This document shows, piece by piece, positions 55,350 to 64,000 of a stretch of DNA of 64,000 nt. Positions within the stretch are counted from its first letter, which is position 1, and each line of letters opens with the position of its first letter. This stretch comes from Bryopsis sp. KO-2023 (lineage: Eukaryota > Chlorophyta > Ulvophyceae > Bryopsidales > Bryopsidaceae). Made by a program: the position numbers and the translations under genes. Below the pieces are notes generated by a model. It was not told the origin of the DNA. It saw nothing but the letters and a program-made list of their open reading frames with translations, and did no database searches. Location: positions 5,890,001 to 5,954,000 of the forward strand of contig BSYQ01000004.1 in the NCBI GenBank assembly GCA_030272585.1. Reading direction: 5' to 3'.

Positions 55350-56386
55350 TCAAGTTGCAGCATCCGAAACGTCCCCTATCTTGTCAGCAAGCTCCTCTAT
55401 CATCGGCCTGAAAGCCAGCTTTTCGAGCCAGGATGCTGGAATGCCAGTTTCGCCATAAAATGCCCCAGCAATTTGCCCACAAACAGCCGCTGTTGTGTCA
55501 GCATCTTCACCAAGGTTAGCAGCCTTCAAAATCGCATCCCTGAAATTGTCTGTGTGGTGAAAGCACCACAAAGCCGCTTCCAAGCAACGGATCACATGAC
55601 CGGACCCCCTAATGCGTCTTTCAGAGAATTTCAGAAATTTCATTTGCATTATCAACTTGACCTCGTCCGAATAATCAGCAGGGATATCTGAAAGTGGCTT
55701 CAGGATTTCTTCCTTTGGAGCCCCCTCCAGTGCTTTGACAAGAATCTCTGGTGCAGCAAATTCAGAACTTGGCATCAAAAATTTTGTCATTCGAATCTCG
55801 CAAAGCCGTCAAGGACGTCGATAGGTGATTCATTCATCAATTTCCTACCTGCGAAAACGCTGCAACAATCCAAGCAATTTTTGGCCCCGTGGGTCGTCCT
55901 GGAACTTTCCGCCGCCATCTCGATCGCCTTCGATTTGTTGCGCGAGTAGAACATGGGCACCGGAGCCAAACGCATCAACGAACCGTTTCCTTCGCTCATA
56001 GAGCCACTTCCCACATCATAAACCTCCCCAGCTGTGGCAAATCGCCCCAAACTCCTCCGCGTTTGCATTCCGATATCAAAGCACGATCCATTGCTGCTCA
56101 TGTACCCGTCATGGTACCAGCGGTTGTACTTCGTGAGCTGATCAGCAAGGTCCATCCCCTGTTTCTCGACCAGGCTCGCCGCCAAACACAGAGCCATTGA
56201 AGTATCGTCCGTCCACTGACCGGGCTTCAGGGAGAAGGGACCTCCACCAACCATATCATCTATTGGCTTGAAGTGCCCCCTGTTGCGGAACTCCAAAGTA
56301 GTTCCGACAGCGTCCCCAGTGGCGAGACCCACGAGGCACCCTCGAAACCGATCTGCACGCGTCGCTGTCTGATTCATAATGTTCAT
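55350..56386 (-). CDS. ADP-ribosylglycohydrolase, one-base frame break
   Basis: Removes ADP-ribose from proteins or small molecules, using a two-metal site. Intronless, ATG at 56386. Frame 1 (56386-55787) carries RGCLVGLATGDAVGTTLEF, the metal-binding WTDDTSMAL, and MSEGNGSLMRLAPVP. Frame 2 (to the stop at 55350) carries the second signature EDADTTAAVCGQIAGAFYG with its Asp pair. Frame 1 stops just before frame 2 starts (...DGFARFE-stop versus ...EIRMTKFLMP). One extra T in the TTT near 55803 would join them as GFCEIRMTKF, giving a protein of about 345 aa, normal for the family. All catalytic residues are present, so a sequence error or a very young inactivation is likely. Confidence 0.88.
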
Positions 56387-57416
56387 CTTTTGCTAGCGGA
56401 CTCCCGACGCAAAAGCTGGTTCTTTCGGGAAATAGATGGTCCTGTTTGTTTGGACCGGGGTGATATGATGTGCTTTGGAAGTGAGGTGGAACCTGAGCCC
56501 CTGTTTTGCAACACCTGCATCGAATCTGCGATTTTGTGAGACATGTAAGCACGCCAGACCAGCATTCGAGTGGAGGAAGCTCACAGAAGGAAATATCAAC
56601 AACAATTAAAATTGCATACACCATCACAACCTCCCTCTAGCCTTTTTTTTTTCTAGGGCGTAAATGTCGTAAATGAGGAAGATCCCTTTTTCACTCATGG
56701 ACGGAACTGTGGTGAAAAAGAGAGAATCGGAAATAGATGGGAAAGTTTGAGTAGAGAAAATGAGACTGATTGGGACGCGAGGGTGTTTGCGGCTGAATGG
56801 CCGAGTTGTGTTGACGGGAGCAACTTGTGGTGGATATGTGTTGAGGAATTGTGGTTGGGAATTCGAGGAGGAAAGAGGGAACGATACTTAGAGGAACTGT
56901 TGTTGTTGTAAAGATGCCTTATTTGTTCTGCGTTAACGGAGCGACTTGTCTGCGAACGTATTGTCCTGTTATTTCACTGCAGTCTCAAACTTTACTCCAC
57001 AGAACTTAAACTAGGGCACATGCGCACCAACATGTCTGTACAGAATCTGATTTTCATCCTCTTCCCAATGTCGGGAGAATCGCCTGGTTGTCACACCCTC
57101 CGCCCATACTTATTCGAAGTACAGATCAGCACTCAACCAAACACACAAGATCTATTTTCGCCATTTACCGTTCATTTAACCGACAAAAGCTGGCGAACGG
57201 CCTGCGATGCCACTTCTGTGCAGCAAGTTGACGTTCCAGCTGTCTGTGGTGTGCACGTTTCGTCCGAAGTTCAATCAAGGAGACGACCATGATGTGGCGG
57301 CGGCTCTCGTTTCCCCTCGACAGTTCGACAAATAAGCAGGTGGACTCTAAATCGAAGAGTGCCCCAAATAGAAATACAGTACCAAACAAGTACACGCGCG
57401 CACCTGGCAATACACA
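56387..57416. other. Divergent intergenic region
   Basis: Between the hydrolase (leftward) and Ala/Ser-rich gene 4 (rightward), so it probably holds both promoters. No ORF with motif or splice support. Confidence 0.5.
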
Positions 57417-58846
57417 ATGCACGCCCTACTTGTTCTTGCTGTTGGCCTGACTGCTCTTTCCTCGCCTGCCACAGGTGCCAGAAATGAACTCGCTGGCTGA
57501 GCCGAAAAGTCTTCGCTTTTTTTGATCCTCGGTACACTCCAACCAATCGTTTCATTGTATTGAGTGTTTCTTGTATTTTTCAGGCCGGAGTCTGAAGGAT
57601 GGAGGTGTCGGCCTGGCGGTTTCGTTTCCACACTCAATAAACTCGGGGTTCACATCCAGCGGGGCTTCCACTGCAACCAGCACGGTTGCGTTTTCGACTG
57701 GGGGGACAACAATTTCCACTGGAAGTGTGCTCGCCACAGGTTTTGGTGATGTGAGGGATGCCACTTCGTCCGCTGTTTCCACTGCGGTCACAAAGGTAAG
57801 TACAGGCTTTGACATCGCCAGTTCCCGCTTTTGAGGACTCGATCCGTTGCGAATTCGGGTTTTCTGATATTGTGGTGTTCAAGCGTCCTTTCAGGTTGCC
57901 GGCGGAACTTCTGCCACTGCCGCAGCTGATGCCGCCGCAACTGCCATCGCTCAAGCTGTCGCAGAGGCTTTCGTGTCGTCCTTCGCTAGCACCAGTGTTG
58001 ACAATGGATTTGGTTTGGCATCCACGAGCGGGATTTCGTCGAGTTTGTCAACCGCCGTTGCAGATGCTGTTGCATCCAGCCTTTCCGCTGCTCAAAACGG
58101 AATTTCTCAGGCTGAGGCCTCATCCGCCGCTGGCGCGATTTCCTCAGGGCTTGCAAGTGCTCTTGCCGAGGCCCAGTAAGTTTCCTCTGCGGTTTTCTTA
58201 TTCCATACATACTGAAACTGTATATTTCTCGCGACACAACAGGAGATTTAGGAACAAATCTATTCTTATGTTCCAGGAGCAAGATTGGCGCCAAGAGTGG
58301 AGGTGCAGCGACCGCACAGATCAGGGTCGTGGTTTCAGTGATCGCTCGACCGATTGCGCAGGCTTTGACCTCTGCCTTGTCTGTGGTAGAGGGGTCGACG
58401 TCTGTATCAGCATCGACTTCAGTTGCGGGGAGTGAGGTGTCCACACTCACCACCAACACCGGTTCCGGAGGGGTTATCGTGTCAGGTACCTATAGCCGCA
58501 CATGTTGCTCGTCCTCAGCCGTCACAGCTGGCATCTGCTTTCTCATTTTCGTCCCGGTCGTTTTCCCTCAAAGCTTTGAGTGTCGCACCTGTCTGTTGCA
58601 GGTCCCGCTTTTGCCACAACTGCTGCGCGTGGTGTCGCTTTTGGAGCTCAGTTTGCCCCAGGACCTCGAGTGGGTGCGGCACTGTCAGGTCAAAATGTCA
58701 TACCTGGGACGGTGGCTGCCAGCACGACGATCGTAGCCACTCCAACAGGAGCAGTTGGAACTCTCTTTGCAGGTGGAGATGTGAATGTCGCGAATATTGG
58801 ACGAGGACGTCGAAGAGGGAGGAAGGGTGGGAAGAAGCAAGGTTAA
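57417..58846 (+). CDS. Secreted Ala/Ser/Gly-rich protein 4, basic tail
   Basis: Five exons: 57417-57474, 57584-57795, 57895-58175, 58277-58485 and 58602-58846 (TAA); 1005 nt, 334 aa, all phases closing. Signal peptide MHALLVLAVGLTALSSPATG with a phase-1 first intron, as in proteins 1-3. The body is Ala/Ser/Thr/Gly/Val rich (AADAAATAIAQAVAEAFVSS, STAVADAVASSLSAAQNGIS). It contains almost no Cys and lacks the C-terminal Cys module. It ends in a strongly basic tail, GRGRRRGRKGGKKQG. The composition resembles low-complexity structural or silk-like proteins, but no family is recognised. Relation to proteins 1-3 is suggested by gene start and Ala pattern, not proven. Confidence 0.85.
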
Positions 58847-59649
58847 ATTTTAGCAGGGTATGGTGCAGAGAGGATTGGGGAGTGTAGACAAGTTGGCTTA
58901 GGATGAATGTGCTGTGTTATTTATGGGATCAGTAATATGTGTTTTCCCAATGGAGGATTTGGACTGTGTCGGAAAGCTCTCGTCATGCTATGGAACCTGA
59001 TGATCATTTTTCCAAAATACACCGATACAACTTTGGTGGTTGCACAAGGGTTTGAATAAACGATTCTTTTTTCCCTTATCTTCACAAGATGAATTGACGA
59101 GGCACAAACCAACAGATTACAATCAAGCACAAACCAACCTCCTTTCCCTCCAATGCTAAGGTCCCTTGCCACACTGTGGGGGAAACAAGAAGCAAACGCT
59201 CCTTGGAACGTGGTCTAAGCAGGCTCAACTCACAAACGTTGGTAGAACCAAAATATCAAAACGAAACCGCAAAAAAAACAGAGAAGCCGATCAGACGGAA
59301 TCGACCCTCCCCCCCCACCCCCAAATTTCAAACCTTCTTTCCTTTAGCGTTCTCTTTCTCATCCTCAAAAGTTTCTTCTCTTTTTCTTTGAGCCAACTTC
59401 AAAATCGGACACAACCGGCATGCGTTTTATGAAAACCAAGAAAAATCGAGACAAATACGAAAATTTCATCTCGAGGGTGCCATGCCCAAAACTCCTTTGT
59501 TTTTGCAGTGTATTTTTTTTTCCTTTTTTTTCTTCTTACCCAGATCAAGTTCTACAAGTCCCTCCCTTCCCTGCCACCACCACCGCACCACCAATATCGT
59601 TACAAAAAAATCCAGCATGAATAGCTGGATCCGCTGAGCATCATTTCGT
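58847..59649. other. Convergent 3' flanks, no gene
   Basis: Between the ends of Ala/Ser-rich gene 4 and of geranylgeranyl reductase. C-run at 59309. No supportable ORF. Confidence 0.6.
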
Positions 59650-62648
59650 TCATGTGGAGACCTTGTTTCCTGCGGAGCCGAAGGTCATGTTGAGTCCCTT
59701 TTTCTCCCTGAGGGCGTTTGCCCTGACCAAAGAACCCACAGTGTTGACGAGAAGCTTGATATCGTCCAAAGGATTTCCTGGGACCACGGTCTTGTACAGG
59801 TACGAGTCGAAGGTCATCTTCTGGACGTAGTCATCCTTGCACATCTCGACGAAAGCCTCGCGGGCTGGGTTAGACCTGATAGTCAGACACATGTTACTGA
59901 TTGGACCTCTCACCAGAGAGAAAAAACTGCTTCGATGGATGTTATGAAAGGTAGCGTTCAAGAATGGAACAGGGATGGTTATTGGGTTCCTCCAGTGACC
60001 TCCTTTGCCGATGAGGGGTGTCGGAATGTTTAAAAACTATTTCTAGAGCACTCTTTCCCTGGAGTTTCTTTCAAAATTGTTTCGAGGGTAGCACCAAACC
60101 AGCTCTCTGCTTTGGGGTGTGCAAAGGTGCCCACAAGAGAATGGCATGATGTTCACCTGTAGAAGACCTTCTGGAGGATGTCCAAGACCTTGTAGGTCGC
60201 CCAGTACTGTCGGTCCCACTTGTCGAGGTATATTCTCAAAGCTGCCTCTCCGACCATCTTCTTTCCATTCTCGGATTCCTGGGCAATGGCCTCGGCAGCC
60301 ATCCTCCCAGATTTAGCAGCAAAATAGATACCCTCTCCGGAGCACTTGGTCACGTAGCCAGCAGCATCTCCGACCAAACCAACCCTTCCCTTAACGCGGG
60401 TAGGTCTGGGGTGTTCAGGGATGGGGTGAGCCTCCACTCTGATGATTTTTCCACCGGCGGTTTTGACCTTGGATCGGTCGCGGGTTGCTTGCTGGTATTG
60501 CTTGATGGCAGTCTTGTTGACGACAGTTCCAGTTCCCACAGCCACATGATCGTACTTGGGGAACACCCATCCGTAGAAATCTGGGGAAACGTCGTCTCCG
60601 ACGTACATCTCGGCCAAATCCTGGATAAGAAAACAAACCAGGGATTTTGTTGGATATTGATGGCGGTAACAAGATCGCGCTGCTGAAATGCTGCAGGTTT
60701 TCACCGAGGTAAATGCCAGAATTCCAACTGTGGCTGCTTCAGGCCGTTTAGATAGGGTATTTCTGCAACTGCCTTGTTCTTGGAACTGCTGATCAGGGTA
60801 GCATTTCACGAAGAGTGCAATATGCTTTTTACAAAAATAAGACGATCAAATCATGGCCGACTGGTGCAGGAGTTGGTGTGTCAGACAAGAGAATGGGTGT
60901 CTCGTCGTATGTCATGGGGGAAATTCCTTTTCTTGGTGCATAACAGAAGTTGGTACCCACAAGTCATACCTTGTAGTACTCCATTTTGTCTTCCGGGATC
61001 CTCATTCTTTCTTGGAATGCGATTGCATAGTCGTACTCTCCAGCACCGATGGCCTTAGCAACCTTGCTGTTGGCACCATCAGCTCCAATCACCAAATCGA
61101 CCTCCATCTCCTTGGCTTCACCAATGGAGCCCTAAACCCAAACAGTTTGGACTACTTTCAGCACTTGTTGCTAAGAGAAAGAAAAGTTCTCCCACAAAAC
61201 CTGCTATGGTAACGAACCCTCCGCCGATTAATGACTAATCTCGCCCGAAGAAAACGAACCTCTTGATTATCAGTTGAGGAAATGAACACAAGATTCGCTG
61301 GGTATTGGGATGTTCATATGTCCTACTACACTAAGCAACATGGGCGAAACAAATGGGTCAAAAAGTTTCCAGGGATGTTCACAAAATCTCACATGCTGTG
61401 GGGATTCAGACCATTTCAATGTCATCCCTGTTGATGGAAAAGTACTAGCAACAGCAGTTTCTCCCCCCCCCCACCTCAAAAAAAAAAACTAAATCAAAGA
61501 TTAATGAAGATCTTTTGATTGATTCCCCCCCCTCTCCCCCCCCAAAAAAAGATATCAGGGAGCACACCAGCAGGAATATTCTTTCACTGGATGATTAAGC
61601 AGCCATCATTAAGTTTCTGCCAGGTAGTTTGGTTTTCATAGAACATCTAATCGAAGGTGGCTCTGGATCAACCCCAAAAAAAGAATGCAACCAATGTATC
61701 AAATATTGATCTGCTGTGGGTGATTTGATCACCTTGCCACCAGATCCATCAAAGTCGTTGTAGGAAACCACGATAGGGGACTCGTCGTCGGTGACCTTGA
61801 TGGTTTTGGTCAAACCGTTGATGATGGTGGCACCGTTCTCGCCAGCCCTCTTGCGCAAGTAGTCGTCCAGAACCTCGCGACGGACCATACCGATGTATTC
61901 CTTCTCGCTGAGCGTCTTTCCGACGTCGACCTCGCGGTTGGAGGGGGAGATCATCTTCATCTTGGTGACCTTTCGGTCGATAATCTCCTCTGGGAGGTCG
62001 AACTCACCAACCATGCACAGAGGGATGGCACCACCGCATGGCTGTAACAAAAAAAGCCCCAAACTCAGAACCAGCGTCGTACGACGACGCGTTCTCGCCG
62101 CCCCGAGAACCACCCCAAACCTTTCCAACACCCACAGTTTATTCTGGCTATTTGCAGACCAGTTTTGAATCCCCTTTCTCAAACTCCGTGATTATCCAAG
62201 CACCGTTTCAACAGACAACGAAACCCTGTGGACACTATCCTTGTCGCGGAGGTGGAATACGGTTCCGACGTTTCATTCTTATTTCGATGTTCTGGGGAGG
62301 GGTCAAGGGCCACACCTTGCAGTTGTCCAACTTCCTCTCGATCAGGTAGGTTTCAATCCCAGCTTCCGCGAGCGTCTCCGCGCAACAAGCACCGGCAGGA
62401 CCGCCACCAACGACGCATACGCGAAGGGGCCTATCCAAAGTGGCTCCATCCTTGAGCGCGAGAACTGGGATTCCACAGGAGCGGGCAGCCCTCACGACCC
62501 TTCCGACGCAGGTTCTCTCGACGCTGGTGCCAGCGAAGGAGGAAGCGCGAGATCCCTGGAGGGCGCCGGTGGAGGGCGTCGACGCGACGGGGAGAGCGCA
62601 GACCGTCGGGCGGCCGACGGTTGGAGATCTCGTGAAGGCGGTCTGCAT
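59650..62648 (-). CDS. chlP: Geranylgeranyl reductase (chlorophyll pathway)
   Basis: Reduces the geranylgeranyl chain to phytyl for chlorophyll and tocopherol, in the plastid, using FAD and NADPH. Five exons: 62648-62316, 62041-61733, 61131-60970, 60620-60157 and 59875-59650 (TGA); 1494 nt, 497 aa, all phases closing. Residues 1 to ~70 form a Ser/Thr/Arg/Ala transit peptide (MQTAFTRSPTVGRPTVCALP...). The FAD-binding fold starts at ~76 with VCVVGGGPAGACCAETLAEA. PCGGAIPLCMVGEFDLPEEI follows. The second flavin motif GLVGDAAGYVTKCSGEGIYF lies at ~349. The end, with LLVNTVGSLVRANALREK, is typical of the plant and algal enzyme. I chose the ATG at 62648, which gives a normal transit length. Confidence 0.96.
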
Positions 62649-64000
62649 TTTGGTGTTTGGGTTTTTGGCAAGGCGGTGGGAGGTGGTAGAAAACGAAGGA
62701 TGCGATGTGCGAGAGGGAAATGCGTTTGAAATATCCAGCCACCAATTCACGGAAGGGTCTTCGATTGGGATTGGACGAAGATCGCGGATCTGTCATAAAG
62801 CAACTGACGTCGTTTTCAAAATTTCGCTTGGCTCCCCCATCGGCAGAATCTTCGACCAGAAAGACCAGAGGTCTTTCTTTCTTGCCTGTTTTTCTTTGAG
62901 GAACTGTTAGAACCGTGCAATGGGGGCAGCCCCCTCTTCTTAGAGATGCACCCGGAAGACCGGCCTACCAACTGTCCAGGATTCGCAAATCGAAGATCTG
63001 AATTTTTCAACCCGTCTGAACTGAACTTCAGGGGGTTTGGTCCTGTGGAACTTCAACTGAAATGTGGGGGCGTTTTTATGTATTTATGTATTGTGAACAT
63101 TGAAAGGGGTTTTTTAATAAACAGATTGGAGTGCGAGTGGCCATTTATCTGTGGGTTTATCCTCTGGGATTAGATGGTAATAATGATGAGATTCAGCTAT
63201 CGAATTTTTTAAAGATTCGGAAATATGAGCATTGTAAAAAGATTGAATCGAATACAAATACGCAACCCAGCATGTGCTGAAATCAAGAGTAAGAAAAGCC
63301 CATATAGGAGAACGGTGTCTCCTTCACAATGCAAAAAAATCCTGATTGGTGGTTTAGTGTTGTGTTCATTTTTTGGAGGTCGAGCGCAGAAAATTAGGTG
63401 TGTTTTTTTTTTTTCCCATGAGAACCATGGGAGGGCTTATTTTTAGATAATTGAGATAATTCTGTAACATTTTCTTGTTCTTGTTCTTATTGTCAGTACT
63501 AAAAATAGTGTTTCAGCTGGAAGCCACAACTTATTGACGTTTGAGGTCCAGCGTGTGGTGTGGCGAATTTGTGTCAGTCTGGAAAGCATGGACTCCAGGG
63601 GGGTCTGATGGGAGCTCCCTGTTCGCACCAAGTCCATTTTGTAGAGGGAGTTTATTTGTAAAGAATGATGGATGAGCTGTGTGTGGGAGGAAAAAAATAT
63701 TCTCATGGTTTCTGACTACCAAGAAAAAAAAAAAAGAAGAAGATTGTTGTGGTAGTGCAATTGTTTGACAGATGGTCTTGCTTTGTAAAGTTGGGAGGAG
63801 TTGTTGGTGGGATGATTATTGTGGAGGTTATCTTTCTATTTTCTTCTGTATTTGCGGAGAAGAATATTCACCGACTATTCACCAGCCCCCACCTGAAACA
63901 CGGATCCAGGGATCCTATTGTTGAAAACTAAGGGGTGCAAAAAGCCGACAACAATAATGATGTTGAAGAGAATGGGCAAGGCAACATCCCATCTACAAAA
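62649..64000. other. Upstream of chlP; no further gene
   Basis: The first few hundred bases presumably hold the chlP promoter. No ORF beyond 90 codons past 62.9 kb has motif or splice support. Confidence 0.55.

Overview
This is nuclear DNA from a photosynthetic eukaryote. Most genes are split by GT-AG introns that are T-rich on the coding strand and often carry long G, C, T or A runs. At least three genes encode recognisable plastid proteins with N-terminal transit peptides: geranylgeranyl reductase, a plastoglobule fibrillin (PAP) and a thylakoid-lumen NTF2-like/DUF2358 protein. There is no bacterial-type gene organisation. A unicellular or simple alga, probably of the primary-plastid lineage, fits best; I cannot fix the species from sequence alone.

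Layout, left to right. 1.8-3.2 kb (-): an unrecognised multi-exon gene. 4.4-4.6 kb (+): a decayed fragment of a Cys-repeat gene. 4.70-5.78 kb: a large near-perfect palindrome with arms of about 450 bp. 6.7-7.8 kb (-): secreted Ala-rich protein 1. 8.5-10.9 kb (+): a coiled-coil gene with repeated one-base losses. 11.4-12.0 kb (-): 3' exons of an unknown gene. 12.4-15.0 kb (+): fibrillin. 15.9-22.1 kb and 47.3-50.4 kb: two inverted copies of one block; the left copy carries a Cys/Lys/Glu-rich gene with at least 9 exons, the right copy only exons 5-9. 22.9-23.7 kb (-): an ALK-type glycine-rich domain. 26.9-30.9 kb (-): CLP1 polynucleotide kinase, divergent from a mitochondrial-type protein gene at 31.1-34.3 kb (+). 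34.6-35.2 kb (-): an unknown ORF. 35.5-39.8 kb (+): secreted Ala-rich protein 2, whose last exon is split by a 5'-truncated non-LTR retroelement carrying reverse transcriptase and dUTPase ORFs. 40.6-42.6 kb (-): the DUF2358 lumen protein. 43.9-45.9 kb (+): a secreted protein with eleven CX2CX8CX2C units. 51.1-52.4 kb (+): Ala-rich protein 3. 53.3-54.5 kb (+): a TM2-domain membrane protein. 55.4-56.4 kb (-): ADP-ribosylglycohydrolase. 57.4-58.8 kb (+): a fourth Ala/Ser-rich secreted protein. 59.7-62.6 kb (-): geranylgeranyl reductase (chlP).

There are no operons. Two themes stand out. One is a dispersed set of secreted, low-complexity or Cys-repeat proteins, plausibly extracellular, wall or scale components, including a paralog family with conserved exon phases and a conserved C-terminal Cys motif. 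The other is recent genome movement. The retroelement landed inside Ala-rich gene 2, made a perfect 14-bp target duplication, and its reverse-transcriptase frame is open and in phase with the host exon. The inverted blocks, the palindrome and a 34-bp insertion with a 10-bp target duplication add to this. All exon models were built by eye from splice consensus, phase and protein sense; none is backed by transcripts.
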